NCBI GenBank assembly: GCA_002843155.1
Contig: PGZD01000001.1
Span: 62,001 to 126,000 of the forward strand
From: Gammaproteobacteria bacterium HGW-Gammaproteobacteria-3
GTDB lineage: Bacteria; Pseudomonadota; Gammaproteobacteria; Methylococcales; Methylomonadaceae
DNA length: 64,000 nt
Reading direction: 5' to 3'
Each line of letters begins with the position of its first letter. Position 1 is the stretch's first letter. The notes beneath the pieces were generated by a model. It searched no databases. It was not told the DNA's origin and was given only the letters and a program-made list of their open reading frames with translations. The position numbers and the translations under genes are program-made. Shown piece by piece: positions 43,565 through 53,011 of this stretch.

Positions 43565-46500
43565 ATGTTGGAACGTATGATTGCATGGTCGTTGAAGAAC
43601 GTGTTTCTGGTTCTGATCACGACGTTATTTTTAATCTGTGGCGGCATTTATGCTCTGATCAAGATTCCGCTTGATGCCCTACCTGATCTGTCCGATGCCC
43701 AAGTCATTGTCTACACGGAATTCCCTGGCCAAGCACCTCAGGTGGTCGAGGATCAAGTCACTTATCCACTGACCACCGCGATGCTGAGTGTGCCGCGATC
43801 CAAGGTGGTTCGTGGTTTCTCATTTTTCGGTGCATCCTTTGTGTACGTGATCTTTGAGGATGGTACTGATATTTATTGGGCCCGCTCCAGGGTGCTCGAA
43901 TATTTAAATTTTGCGGCCGGACGGTTGCCACGTGGTGTTACGCCGCAGTTAGGGCCAGATGCCACCGGCGTGGGCTGGGTGTATCAATATGCGTTGTTGG
44001 GCAAGGATTACTCCCTGGCAGAACTGCGTACCCTGCAAGACTGGTTTGTGCGCTATCAGTTGACCAAGGCACAGGGAATTGCCGAAGTCGCCAGCGTCGG
44101 TGGGTTCGTCCAGCAATATCAAGTGACGGTCGATCCGCATAAACTCCAGGCTTATGGTATCCCGCTTAAAACAGTGACTGAAGCAATTGCCAATGGCAAC
44201 CGCGACGTGGGTGGGCGGGCGATTGAAATGACCGAAACTGAATATATGGTGCGCGGTCGTGGTTATTTGCATGGCATCCACGATCTGGAACGCTTGGTAT
44301 TAAAAGTCGCCAATGGTACGCCCGTTTTAGTGCGCGACGTGGCCAGAGTTGAATTGGTACCCGATGAACGTCGCGGTATTACCGAACTGAATGGCGAGGG
44401 CGAAGTGGTGTCCGGCATCGCCATCGCTCGCTACGGTCAAAATGCGCTGGAAGTGATTGATAACTTGAAACTGCGGTTAAAGGAAATTACCGCAGGTCTG
44501 CCAGCGGGTGTCAGCATAAAAGCGGTGTATGACCGTGCTGATTTGATCCAACGAGCGATCGAGAATTTACGCCATACGCTATTGGAAGAGAGTGTGGTGG
44601 TCGCCGTTATTTGTGCGGCATTTCTGTTGCATCTGCGTAGTGCGCTGGTGGCCATCGTCATGCTGCCAGTTGGTGTCCTGATCGCTTTTATCGTCATGTA
44701 TTTATTGAAGATGAACTCCAATATTATGAGCTTGGGGGGCATCGCCATTGCGATTGGCGCAATGGTCGATGCCGCCATCGTGATGATTGAAAACGTGCAT
44801 AAGCACCTGGAGCACGATGCCGGAAAATTGCCCAGGCACACGATTGTGTTGAATGCCTGCCGAGAAGTCGGGCCGCCATTATTTTTCAGTTTGCTGATCA
44901 TCACCGTATCCTTCTTACCGGTGTTCACGCTGGAAGCCCAAGAGGGACGACTATTTCAGCCATTGGCATACACCAAAACCTTTGCCATGGCCGGCGCGGC
45001 CTTGCTGTCGGTGACGCTGGTGCCGGTGCTGATATTGTTGTTTGTGCGTGGTCATATCCGACCCGAGCAAGATAACCCTGTCAACCGGGTATTGCTGTGG
45101 CTGTATCGCCCGGTGATTACCTGGGTGATGCGTTTTAAGAAAACCACGGTATTGCTGGCGTTGCTGGTCATGGCTGCGAGTATTTACCCTGCCATGCAAT
45201 TGGGTGGCGAATTCATGCCGACCTTAAACGAAGGCACGTTGTTATTTATGCCGCAGACCTTGCCTGGCTTGTCGGTGACCAAAACGGCCGAATTACTGCA
45301 AACTCAGGACCGCATCATCAAAACCTTCCCTGAAGTCGAATCGGTATTCGGCAAAGCCGGGCGTGCCGCCACGGCAACCGACCCGGCTCCTTTGGAAATG
45401 TCCGAGACTGTGGTCAATCTCAAGCCGGAATCACAATGGCGTCCCAGTATGACCATCGACAAATTGATTGCGGAAATGGATCAGGCCCTGCAAATTCCCG
45501 GTGTTAGCAATGCCTGGACCATGCCGATCAAAAATCGCATCGACATGCTGGCCACCGGTATTCGCACTCCAGTTGGCGTCAAGTTATTCGGTAACGACCT
45601 GGCTGAAATGGAACGGTTGGCCCAGCAAATCGAACAAGTTATCAAGAACGTACCTGGCACGACCAGCGCGTATGCCGAGCGCATTACCGGTGGTTATTAC
45701 TTGAATATCGATCCCGACTATGAAGCCTTGGCTCGCTATGGGTTGATGGTTGGCGATATTCAAAATCTAATTTCAACCGCCATCGGCGGCGAGATGGTGA
45801 CGACTATGGTCGAAGGCCGCGAGCGCTTCGGCGTGATCGTGCGTTATCCGCGCGAACTCAGGAACAGTCCTAGTGCCATAGGCAATCACTTACTGGTAAC
45901 GACTGCTGACGGTGCCATGATTCCTTTATCGTCGGTGGCACATCTGAGCTTATCCAAAGGGCCGCCGGGTATTCGTACCGAAAACTCGCTGCTCTCGGCT
46001 TATATCTTCGTCGATTTGCGGGATCGCGATATTGCCGGTTATGTTCATGATGCCAAACTGGCTGTTGAGAAAGCGGTAGCACTCCCTACCGGTTACTACA
46101 TTACCTGGAGCGGGCAATTCGAGTATATGGAGCGGGCGATTGAGCGGTTGAAGATTGTCGTACCGTTGACCATGCTGATCATTTTTATACTGCTGTATCT
46201 GAATTTTGGGCGAATGACGGAAACCCTGATCGTTATGTTGTCGGTGCCGTTTGCGCTGGTGGGCGGCGTCTGGTTGCTGTGGGCGTTGAACTATAACGTT
46301 AGTGTGGCGGTTGGTGTGGGCTTTATCGCACTGGCTGGAGTGGCTGCGGAAACCGGCGTCATCATGCTGATCTACCTGGATCACGCCTACCAGGCCAAAA
46401 TCGAAGAATGCCGGCAACACGGTCAGGATTTTACCCGGAATGAACTCTACACCAGTGTGGTCAGCGGTGCGGCAGAACGGCTACGACCAAAGATGATGAC

Positions 46501-46681
46501 TGTAGCCGCCATCATGGCCGGTCTGTTACCCATCATGTGGAGCAACGGTACCGGATCAGAAGTCATGCGCCGCATTGCTGCCCCGATGGTGGGGGGCATG
46601 ATCTCTTCGATGCTGCTGACGTTGATTGTAATTCCAGCGATTTATGCGCTGTTGAAAGGCCATTCATTGAAATCGCGATGA
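43565..46681 (+). CDS. cusA: CusA-type RND cation efflux pump, operon 2
   Basis: A 1038-residue HME-RND transporter with the CusA TM4 motif AIGAMVDAAIVMIEN. The complete Cu(I)/Ag(I) methionine triad is present: Met562 (LLFMPQT), Met612 (APLEMSET) and Met661 (RIDMLATG), with spacings 50 and 49 as in E. coli CusA. GGAG precedes ATG 43565, two bases after the cusB stop. It is followed by lipoprotein copy 6. It is homologous along its length to the pump at 8052 but more canonical in TM4. Confidence 0.94.
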   Translation: MLERMIAWSLKNVFLVLITTLFLICGGIYALIKIPLDALPDLSDAQVIVYTEFPGQAPQVVEDQVTYPLTTAMLSVPRSKVVRGFSFFGASFVYVIFEDGTDIYWARSRVLEYLNFAAGRLPRGVTPQLGPDATGVGWVYQYALLGKDYSLAELRTLQDWFVRYQLTKAQGIAEVASVGGFVQQYQVTVDPHKLQAYGIPLKTVTEAIANGNRDVGGRAIEMTETEYMVRGRGYLHGIHDLERLVLKVANGTPVLVRDVARVELVPDERRGITELNGEGEVVSGIAIARYGQNALEVIDNLKLRLKEITAGLPAGVSIKAVYDRADLIQRAIENLRHTLLEESVVVAVICAAFLLHLRSALVAIVMLPVGVLIAFIVMYLLKMNSNIMSLGGIAIAIGAMVDAAIVMIENVHKHLEHDAGKLPRHTIVLNACREVGPPLFFSLLIITVSFLPVFTLEAQEGRLFQPLAYTKTFAMAGAALLSVTLVPVLILLFVRGHIRPEQDNPVNRVLLWLYRPVITWVMRFKKTTVLLALLVMAASIYPAMQLGGEFMPTLNEGTLLFMPQTLPGLSVTKTAELLQTQDRIIKTFPEVESVFGKAGRAATATDPAPLEMSETVVNLKPESQWRPSMTIDKLIAEMDQALQIPGVSNAWTMPIKNRIDMLATGIRTPVGVKLFGNDLAEMERLAQQIEQVIKNVPGTTSAYAERITGGYYLNIDPDYEALARYGLMVGDIQNLISTAIGGEMVTTMVEGRERFGVIVRYPRELRNSPSAIGNHLLVTTADGAMIPLSSVAHLSLSKGPPGIRTENSLLSAYIFVDLRDRDIAGYVHDAKLAVEKAVALPTGYYITWSGQFEYMERAIERLKIVVPLTMLIIFILLYLNFGRMTETLIVMLSVPFALVGGVWLLWALNYNVSVAVGVGFIALAGVAAETGVIMLIYLDHAYQAKIEECRQHGQDFTRNELYTSVVSGAAERLRPKMMTVAAIMAGLLPIMWSNGTGSEVMRRIAAPMVGGMISSMLLTLIVIPAIYALLKGHSLKSR

Positions 46682-46839
46682 AGTTCAGCACAGTAAATTT
46701 TCTCATGTCACATTCACTTAACCAGGAGTTTTATGACAATAAGTACAGTCAAAATAATGCATTAAATAACAACCTTTTAACCAAACATGACGGTATTTTT
46801 AGTGCTGTCTGAAGAATTTCACCGAACTGGAGAAATCCC

Positions 46840-47193
46840 ATGAAAACCATAACTAAATTGTTGGTCGTCACTTCTTTAACGTTGGGAGTTTTATCAGGTT
46901 GCCAACAAAATCCCCATCCCATGGATATGAGTGCAGCTATCCAAAGTGCGAAAACTAAGGATGACCATGAGTCTTTGGCGACTCATTTTGAGCAAAATGC
47001 AAAGGATGCCGAAGTCAAAGTGGAAGAACACAAAAAGCTTCTGCAACAGTACAAGCAGCACAGCTACCTGTACGGCAAGCAATCCGAGATGTTTTTCGAA
47101 CATTGCCAATCGCTAATCAATTCCTACCAAAAAGCAGTTGATGCCAATACAGCGATGGCTAAAATGCATCATCAAATGGCAGGAGACAAATAA
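46840..47193 (+). CDS. Small lipoprotein of the HPMDM family (copy 6)
   Basis: A 117-residue lipoprotein: signal MKTITKLLVVTSLTLGVLSGC (lipobox Cys21), QNPHPMDMSAAIQSAKTKDD, then the helical body (HESLATHFEQNAKDAEVKVE, EHKKLLQQYKQHSYLYGKQS), conserved HCQSLINSYQKAVDANT and KMHHQM. TGGAGA precedes the ATG. It lies 158 bases after cusA on the same strand and just before the IS3 element, so it may be the tail gene of cus operon 2. Confidence 0.87.
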   Translation: MKTITKLLVVTSLTLGVLSGCQQNPHPMDMSAAIQSAKTKDDHESLATHFEQNAKDAEVKVEEHKKLLQQYKQHSYLYGKQSEMFFEHCQSLINSYQKAVDANTAMAKMHHQMAGDK

Positions 47194-47344
47194 ACAGTCT
47201 TGAAAATTAAAGGATTTGAGGCATGAAAATTTTATTTCTTGCCTTCAAATCGATGCATATTTCGGGACCAAATCATTTGCTTTTTGATGTGGTTACACTT
47301 TGCTGGACACACTTTTACAATGCCTAAAACTGAGTGTGGTCCAA

Positions 47345-47641
47345 ATGAGCCGAGAAAAACCCAATACCTATACTGCTGAATTCCGAGCCTCAGCCGTTAA
47401 GCTGGCGAATGAATCAGACAAATCCGTTGCCCAGGTTGCCCTTGATCTAGGGATTAACGTGAATACCCTGCATACGTGGATTGGCAAATACAGTCGCCGC
47501 CAATCCCCCGATAACCCGGTCAGAACCGATGATCATCTTTATGACGAACTCAAGCGTCTCAAGAAAGAGGTGGCCCGACTGACCGAGGAGCGCGATTTGT
47601 TAAAAAAGGCCGCCGCGTACTTTGCCAAAGAGCAACGGTAA
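47345..47641 (+). CDS. IS3-family transposase OrfA
   Basis: A 98-residue helix-turn-helix protein (YTAEFRASAVKLANESDKSV, ALDLGINVNTLHTWI) with a C-terminal leucine-zipper-like segment (ELKRLKKEVARLTEERDLLK) for multimerisation. It binds the IS ends and joins OrfB by frameshifting. The A AAA AAG slippery heptamer lies near its end. Confidence 0.9.
   Translation: MSREKPNTYTAEFRASAVKLANESDKSVAQVALDLGINVNTLHTWIGKYSRRQSPDNPVRTDDHLYDELKRLKKEVARLTEERDLLKKAAAYFAKEQR
47602..47608 (+). promoter_or_regulatory. Programmed -1 frameshift site (A AAA AAG)
   Basis: Within OrfA the codons TTA AAA AAG form the standard heptamer. A -1 slip here enters the OrfB frame, which is open from this point to 48501, giving the OrfAB transposase. 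Confidence 0.8.
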
Positions 47642-47688
47642 AGCACGCTTGGATTCAAAAGCATACGGCGGAATTCAGCGTCGCGGCA

Positions 47689-48501
47689 ATGTGTCGGTTT
47701 TTGCAAGTGTCGCCCAGCGCCTATTACGCCTGGCAGCATCGCCGCCCCTCGCCACGGCAGCGAGAAGATGAACAACTGAGTAACCTGGTGCAGCAAGCCT
47801 TCGAAAAAAGCCGACGCAGTTATGGCACCCGACGGATCAAAATTGCCCTGTCCCATCAAGGTCAATCCGTGGGGCGACGGCGAATTGGTCACTTAATGAG
47901 AGAAGCCGGATTAACGTGTAAAACCAAGCGCCGATTTAAAGTCACCACCGATTCCGAGCACGACCTGCTGATTGCACCTAATCATTTGATTCGTCAGTTC
48001 GCCGTTGATCGAGCAAACAGAGTCTATACGGGTGATATTACCTATATCCATACTCAGGAAGGCTGGTTGTATTTGGCGGTGGTGATCGACTTGTTTTCCC
48101 GCCAGATCGTGGATTGGTCAATGGCCGAACATATGAAAACCCAGTTGGTCAACGATGCGCGCTTGATGGCCATTTGGAAACGTAAGCCCGACAAAGGCTT
48201 GCTATGGCATACCGACCGGGGTAGCCAATATGCCTCAGAAAGCCATCGGGCTTTGCTGAAACAACACGGCATTCGACAAAGCATGAGCCGAAAAGGGAAT
48301 TGCTGGGATAACGCGGTTTCGGAGAGTTTCTTTCACACCCTAAAAACTGAACTGATTCACCAACAGACTTTCCAGACCCACGATCAGGCTAAACAAGCGG
48401 TGTTCGAATATATCGAAGTGTTTTACAACCGGGAGCGGTTACATTCCGCTAACGGCTACCTGTCACCGATTAATTACGAATTGCGGCATCAAGCCGCTTA
48501 A
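47689..48501 (+). CDS. IS3-family transposase OrfB
   Basis: 270 residues from ATG 47689, but normally made as an OrfAB fusion through the -1 frameshift; the frame is open upstream to it. It has the HTH_21-like region (RRSYGTRRIKIALSHQGQSV) and an rve integrase core with the first Asp in YTGDITYIHT, second in WHTDRGSQYAS, and Glu in NAVSESFFHTLKTELIH, so the DDE triad is complete. The element should be competent. Unrelated to the IS3 remnant at 15138. Confidence 0.92.
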   Translation: MCRFLQVSPSAYYAWQHRRPSPRQREDEQLSNLVQQAFEKSRRSYGTRRIKIALSHQGQSVGRRRIGHLMREAGLTCKTKRRFKVTTDSEHDLLIAPNHLIRQFAVDRANRVYTGDITYIHTQEGWLYLAVVIDLFSRQIVDWSMAEHMKTQLVNDARLMAIWKRKPDKGLLWHTDRGSQYASESHRALLKQHGIRQSMSRKGNCWDNAVSESFFHTLKTELIHQQTFQTHDQAKQAVFEYIEVFYNRERLHSANGYLSPINYELRHQAA

Positions 48502-48530
48502 CTATGTGTCCGGTTTAGTGTTGACACATC

Positions 48531-48731
48531 ACTTACGAATGGCGCGACGATTCCGGCCAGTGGTTCCACAGATACGGCAACGAAAACTGGGAGTTCAACG
48601 CTCAGGGTTTCATGCAACGGCGCTTTGCCAGCATCAACGATTTGCCGATCAAGGAAGAGCCGCGTTTGTTTCACTGGCCGTTGGGCCGCCGTCCCGACGA
48701 TCATGCCAGTTTGAGCGATTTGGGGTTGTAG
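48531..48731 (+). pseudogene. C-terminal stump of a DUF1348 (NTF2-like) gene
   Basis: The frame starting at the IS edge encodes [40 protein letters not shown] and [15 protein letters not shown] before TAG. This is the C-terminal third of the DUF1348/SnoaL-like family, usually ~150 residues. The N-terminal part is absent in the window; a gene start at 47223 on the other side of the IS does not match it. The 216 bases that follow, before traL, contain no gene. Confidence 0.8.
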
Positions 48732-48947
48732 ATGGTCGATTGACGGTGCGGTTGAGCCATCTTCGGGAAACGTCTTGACAATATTAGCCCCGGAGAGGAT
48801 TACATCCAATATCAAGCTAAAGGTCTTTAAAGTATAGAACTCTCAACCTGCCGTCAATTTTTACAGCTGATCGCAAATTCGTCATCAGCTGCAAACGACC
48901 TCCTTAAAATCCGCTTCACAATAATGACCATCCAACCGGAGGTCATT

Positions 48948-49229
48948 ATGGAACCCGTTGCCATCCCCCAATCGATCGACGATCCGATCCACATTTTGCT
49001 GTGGAGCGCGGACGAGATCGTACCCTTCATGGTCAGCATGCTCACTGGCATGTTGATTGATCAGTTCATTCCGGGCATGGCGCTTGGCTTCATCGCAGTC
49101 AAACTTTACCGGCGCTTTCGGGACAACCGGCCTGATGGTTATACCTTGCATGCGCTGTATTGGCTGGGTCTGTTGCCCAATCGCTCCCGAACCATCCCCA
49201 ATCCCTACATTCGCCGGTTCCTGCCATGA
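48948..49229 (+). CDS. traL: TraL, F-type conjugation pilus assembly protein
   Basis: A 93-residue protein of the TraL family: IPQSIDDPIHILLWSADEIV, a central hydrophobic helix pair (PFMVSMLTGMLIDQFIPGMA) and the C-terminal YWLGLLPNRSRTIPNPYIRR. It corresponds to VirB3 at the inner membrane of the type IV secretion system. ATG 48948 has GGAGG 7 bases upstream, better than ATG 48924. First gene of a long operon; the stop overlaps traE by four bases. A TTGACA at 48775-48780 is upstream but has no convincing -10. Confidence 0.88.
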   Translation: MEPVAIPQSIDDPIHILLWSADEIVPFMVSMLTGMLIDQFIPGMALGFIAVKLYRRFRDNRPDGYTLHALYWLGLLPNRSRTIPNPYIRRFLP

Positions 49230-49837
49230 GATGGTCGGATTTTCTGCAAACCTGGGATGGACACGAGACCGAGAACCGGTTTAGCCGAGTCGTCGTCATT
49301 GGATTGCTCGTCGTTTGTGTGATTACCTCACTTGCCGCCTGGCGTACCGAGCGCAGCATCATTTTGGTGCCCCCTACGTTGACCCAGGAAGTTGAAGTAA
49401 CGCGTAGTAGCGCCTCTAGTGAGTTCAAAGAGTCCTGGGGCTTGTACATGGCGGAATTGCTCGGCAACACCACACCAGCCAACGCCGATTTTCTAAAAGT
49501 GGCCATCGAGCCTTTGCTGGCACCGGATATTTATCGTAGCGTCCTGGATGCGATGACCGATCAAATCAAGGCCATCAAGATGGATCGGGTGGCAATCAGC
49601 TTCACGCCACGTCATGTCGATTATGAAGCCGAGACCAACAAAGTCTTCGTCAGCGGCGAGCTCAAAAGCCAAGGCCCCAGTTCCAAACCCGACATCAAAC
49701 CCCGTACCTACGAATTCATCATCGCCGTCAAGAACTACCGGCCTCGACTGGAGTTCATCGATGTCTACCCTGATTCGCCCAGAACCTTAGATCGACTGAA
49801 AGCAATGCAAGGCCAAACCCGCGAGGCTCAACCATGA
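49226..49837 (+). CDS. traE: TraE, F-type conjugation protein
   Basis: A 203-residue protein with one N-terminal transmembrane segment (VVVIGLLVVCVITSLAAW, about residues 22-40) and a periplasmic domain of the TraE/VirB5-8-like family (SWGLYMAELLGNTTPANADF, YEAETNKVFVSGELKSQG, YEFIIAVKNYRPRLEFIDVY). ATG 49226 overlaps the traL stop (ATGA), and traK overlaps its end. It is needed for pilus assembly. Confidence 0.88.
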   Translation: MRWSDFLQTWDGHETENRFSRVVVIGLLVVCVITSLAAWRTERSIILVPPTLTQEVEVTRSSASSEFKESWGLYMAELLGNTTPANADFLKVAIEPLLAPDIYRSVLDAMTDQIKAIKMDRVAISFTPRHVDYEAETNKVFVSGELKSQGPSSKPDIKPRTYEFIIAVKNYRPRLEFIDVYPDSPRTLDRLKAMQGQTREAQP

Positions 49838-50796
49838 AACGATCATTACCGTCATTTTTGTTACTGCTGACCGTTAGCACTGCCTTATCTGCGGATGAAT
49901 TACCCGTGACCGTTTTACCGCTGGTTACCACGGTAGCAGATCCTTTGCCGCCAGCAGGCGAGTCAGCTGGACAGCAAACGGATTTGGGCATCGAGCTTCC
50001 GCCGGTCGATGCCAGCGTATTGCAAACGGCCAAGCAACAGGCAGCAATTGCATCGACAACCTCCGTTGGTCCGCAACACATTCAAGTCAAACCCGGCATC
50101 AACGAACTGATGCCGATTGCCGTCGGCCATTTGAATCGCCTGGTCACCCCCTTCGAACATCCCGTAGTCACAACGACCAGCCAAGCGACCACTAGCACCA
50201 AAGGCAAAATCGTCTACGTCGCCACGGCCGACGAAACGCCGGTGACCTTATACATCACTCCTGGCGACAACCAGGACATCGCCTTGTCGCTGACCTTGAT
50301 CCCCAAACGTATTCCGGCACGGGAAATCCATCTCAGCCTGGATAAAGACAGTTACAAGCTGTTGAGCAAACTGCAATCGCCCAGTACCTCTTCAGGCAAA
50401 ACCAGCGATCAGGAACAAGCCTACATCGCCCAAATTAAAAAGCTATTCCGCGACCTGGGCCTGCAAAAGACACCGCCAGGCTTTTCCCTGCGCGATCCAA
50501 GCAAGGGCGAACATATTCAGTGCTTGCAAGACCTCGTTCAGATTAAAACTGGCCAGGTACTGGAAGGACACGACATGCTGATTCTGGTCGGTCTGGCGCG
50601 TAATACCGGCATGGAGCCCCTGGAGTTTGACGAGCGATCTTGTGCAACCACCAAAGACGAGGTGTTAGCTGTTGCCAGCTGGCCCAAAGTCGTACTGGGA
50701 CAGAACGAATCCACCGAGCTCTATGTTGCGGTCAGACATACACCGGAAACATCATCGACGCTCAGACCGTCATTGCTCAATGGGAGTCAACCCTGA
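49834..50796 (+). CDS. traK: TraK, F-type outer-membrane complex protein
   Basis: A 320-residue secreted protein (signal peptide to about ALSADELPV), VirB9-like. The N-terminal part is proline/threonine-rich and low-complexity, then IQVKPGINELMPIAVGHLNR and the conserved TraK strands (KIVYVATADETPVTLYITPG, LSLTLIPKRIPAREIHLSLD). It forms the outer core with TraV and TraB. Overlaps traE by four bases and traB by one. Confidence 0.87.
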   Translation: MKRSLPSFLLLLTVSTALSADELPVTVLPLVTTVADPLPPAGESAGQQTDLGIELPPVDASVLQTAKQQAAIASTTSVGPQHIQVKPGINELMPIAVGHLNRLVTPFEHPVVTTTSQATTSTKGKIVYVATADETPVTLYITPGDNQDIALSLTLIPKRIPAREIHLSLDKDSYKLLSKLQSPSTSSGKTSDQEQAYIAQIKKLFRDLGLQKTPPGFSLRDPSKGEHIQCLQDLVQIKTGQVLEGHDMLILVGLARNTGMEPLEFDERSCATTKDEVLAVASWPKVVLGQNESTELYVAVRHTPETSSTLRPSLLNGSQP

Positions 50797-52175
50797 TGGC
50801 CAGCATGGACAACTGGTGGTCACGTTTGAGTCCTACCGCCAAGCGCAATGTCGCGGTAGGCAGTATCGGCACCGTGCTATTGGCAACCATCATTGCTTTG
50901 GCCTCTGTTTCACCGGAAATCGCCAAGCCGACCAGTAAACAAGCGACGATTCAGCACATCCTGACCGACAGCGATCCTCGTTCACTAGGCATCGACGGCA
51001 TTTCCTCCCAGCTTCGCGATCTGCTGCAAAAGAACGAAGAGCAAGGGCGGCGGTTAGCTGCGATTGAAGAACAACAAAAGCGCGAGCAGCAATCCGATGA
51101 ACTGCGTTTCAAGCAATGGACTAGCGCCGAACGGGAAGCCTATGAAGCCAAACTCAAAGCCGTCAGCGGTGAAGTCGAGTCGTTGAAAAACAAATCCACA
51201 ACAACGATACCACCTACTGATGATGCTGATACCAACAACGCCGCAACTGGCAACAATACGCCGTCACCTAATTATGCTGGCCGCCGTTACAACTCGACTA
51301 GACCCAATACCGCTCAAGAAGATCTGAACAGCGTCTTTGAACAGGCTGCGATTCCGTCACCGACGACTGGCAATGCCGGTATCTCGGGCGGACGAACCGG
51401 TGCCAATGCACAAACGCCTGTAGCGATGCAGATTCGGGTCATCAAGGAAGAAAAAGCGTCCACACCTACAACGGATGCTAAAGCCGCTGGCGAAAACGGT
51501 TCGGCAAATGCCACAGCACGCAGTGATGTCTTTATCCCTGCCGGCAGCGTCCTGACTGGCGTTTTATTAAACGGCCTGGATGCACCGACCGGCAAAAAAG
51601 CCAAGAAAGAACCGATGCCGGTGCTGTTCCGCATCAAGAAGGAAGCCATTCTGCCCAACCGCTTCCACGCCGATGTCCGCGAATGTTTTCTGCTCGCCGC
51701 CGGCTTTGGCGACTTGAGTGCCGAACGCGCCTATTTTCGTGGCGAGACCTTTTCCTGCGTGCGCCAGGACGGTGGCGTGATCGAGGTACCCATGAACGCC
51801 TATGCGACCGGCGAAGACGGGAAGAACGGTGTGCGCGGTCGCGTCGTTTCCAAACAAGGCGCCCTACTCGCGCAATCAATGATGGCCGGATTTTTAAGAG
51901 GCTTTTCCGATGCCTTCGGCCGTAACCAGATTCCGGTGCTGATGACCGGAGGACTGGGCAGCCTGGCAGGAAGCACACCGTTCCAAAGTGCCTTTTCCTC
52001 GCAATCAATGGAAGGCGGTGCCTTGAAAGGCGCTGGTTACGCGATGGAACGACTGTCGCATTTTTACATGGACATGGCGGAAGAGATTTACCCGGTCATC
52101 GAAGTCGACGCCACCCGCCAAGTCAATTTCATCGTGCAGAAAGGCACGGCATTGAAACTCAAAACTCCAAGCTGA
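50796..52175 (+). CDS. traB: TraB, F-type transfer scaffold (VirB10-like)
   Basis: A 459-residue inner-to-outer membrane scaffold. TM helix (GSIGTVLLATIIALASVS, residues 23-40), coiled-coil region (QLRDLLQKNEEQGRRLAAIE, REQQSDELRF), Pro/Thr/Asn-rich linker, then the conserved VirB10-type C-domain (SDVFIPAGSVLTGVLLNGLD, VLFRIKKEAILPNRFHADVR, GGVIEVPMNAYATGEDGKNG). The ATG at 50796 shares its first base with the traK TGA stop. Longer upstream frames lie inside traK. Confidence 0.9.
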   Translation: MASMDNWWSRLSPTAKRNVAVGSIGTVLLATIIALASVSPEIAKPTSKQATIQHILTDSDPRSLGIDGISSQLRDLLQKNEEQGRRLAAIEEQQKREQQSDELRFKQWTSAEREAYEAKLKAVSGEVESLKNKSTTTIPPTDDADTNNAATGNNTPSPNYAGRRYNSTRPNTAQEDLNSVFEQAAIPSPTTGNAGISGGRTGANAQTPVAMQIRVIKEEKASTPTTDAKAAGENGSANATARSDVFIPAGSVLTGVLLNGLDAPTGKKAKKEPMPVLFRIKKEAILPNRFHADVRECFLLAAGFGDLSAERAYFRGETFSCVRQDGGVIEVPMNAYATGEDGKNGVRGRVVSKQGALLAQSMMAGFLRGFSDAFGRNQIPVLMTGGLGSLAGSTPFQSAFSSQSMEGGALKGAGYAMERLSHFYMDMAEEIYPVIEVDATRQVNFIVQKGTALKLKTPS

Positions 52176-52204
52176 TTATTCAACCCATGATCCGGAACAA
52201 TAAT

Positions 52205-53011
52205 ATGAATCTACGCCATACCAGCTTACTCCTATCATTGCTGATATTTGCTTCAGCCACCTTTGCCGACAATCCGCCAAAGGTAGCAGCCTCCGGCATT
52301 GCCGCCAGCTTACTGTCGATCAAAATCGACGGCATGCAGGATTTGCCAATCAGCGGATTGAAAATGGTCAAGACCGGCGCACAAACCGTGTTCATTTCCA
52401 GTAACGGTCGCTTTGCGCTTTACGGCGGCAAGCTGATGGATGTCTGGACCCAGCAGGAAATCAAGGATTTGCCTGACATCGACAAAATCGCCAATCGCAT
52501 CGATCTGTCGCGGATGAAGCTGAATGTCGACGATCTGGGCCCGGTCACGGTCGGACATGGCAAGGAATCGGTCTTGGTGTTCATCGATCCACGTTGTCCG
52601 TATTGCGGCAAAGTCATGAAAGATCTGCAAGCCCTTAAAGACAAATACACCTTCAAGCTGGTGATGGTGCCGATCCTGGGTGCCGAATCGCAAAACATCG
52701 TCGTGCAACTGGCGTGTCAGTTGGGTTCACCAGATGCCAAAGCCAAAGACGCGGTGCGCGAACGGCTGTTGAAACAGGATTACGCCGGGTTACCGACCGA
52801 GCAGCCCAAGCAATGCAACAAAGAGCCGTTACAGAAAGCCATCGTTACCGCCAAGCTATTTGGCTTGCAAGGGGTGCCATTCCTGATTGCTCCAGATGGT
52901 CGCACGCATAGTGGCGCACCCGATATCTTGGCCGATTGGTTGGCCAACAAACCAAATGCCGTATCGGCCGCAACCGCTCCTGAACCTACGAAAATGGAGA
53001 AAAAGCCATGA
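52205..53011 (+). CDS. dsbC: DsbC-like thiol-disulfide isomerase of the tra operon
   Basis: A 268-residue exported protein (signal ending near SATFADN). It has a DsbC N-terminal dimerisation region (SIKIDGMQDLPISGLKMVKT, SSNGRFALYGGKLMDVW) and a thioredoxin-fold catalytic domain with CPYC at residues 131-134, cis-Pro region LQGVPFLIAPDG. It assists disulfide formation in Cys-rich TraN/TraU/TraV. It sits between traB and traV, as in SXT-type elements which also carry dsbC among tra genes. Start 52205 is chosen on the signal peptide; ATG 52187 is an alternative. Confidence 0.88.
   Translation: MNLRHTSLLLSLLIFASATFADNPPKVAASGIAASLLSIKIDGMQDLPISGLKMVKTGAQTVFISSNGRFALYGGKLMDVWTQQEIKDLPDIDKIANRIDLSRMKLNVDDLGPVTVGHGKESVLVFIDPRCPYCGKVMKDLQALKDKYTFKLVMVPILGAESQNIVVQLACQLGSPDAKAKDAVRERLLKQDYAGLPTEQPKQCNKEPLQKAIVTAKLFGLQGVPFLIAPDGRTHSGAPDILADWLANKPNAVSAATAPEPTKMEKKP

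Larger units (their letters stand above)
47288..48528 (+). mobile_element. IS3-family insertion sequence, about 1.24 kb
   Basis: Two overlapping reading frames (OrfA, OrfB) lie between imperfect inverted ends. The left end TGTGGTTACACTTTGCTGGA and the reverse complement of the right end (TGTGTCAACACTAAACCGGA) match at 14 of 20 positions, continuing into CACA. The inner boundary is clear from coding content, but a target duplication could not be seen, so exact ends may differ by a few bases. The element interrupts or abuts a DUF1348 gene on its right. Confidence 0.85.

Noticed and set aside
47223-47290. Possible gene start (MKILFLAFKSMHISGPNHLL) interrupted by the IS3 element
   Set aside because: Only about 22 codons before the IS and no match to the DUF1348 stump on the other side; too short to support a gene.
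47280-48535. Target-site duplication for the IS3 element
   Set aside because: Flanks outside the inverted ends (TTTTT on the left, ACTTA on the right) show no common 3-4-base repeat.
48775-48805. TTGACA with a possible -10 as promoter of the tra operon
   Set aside because: The hexamer 17 bases downstream (GATTAC) is a poor -10; no second element supports it, so it was not listed as a feature.
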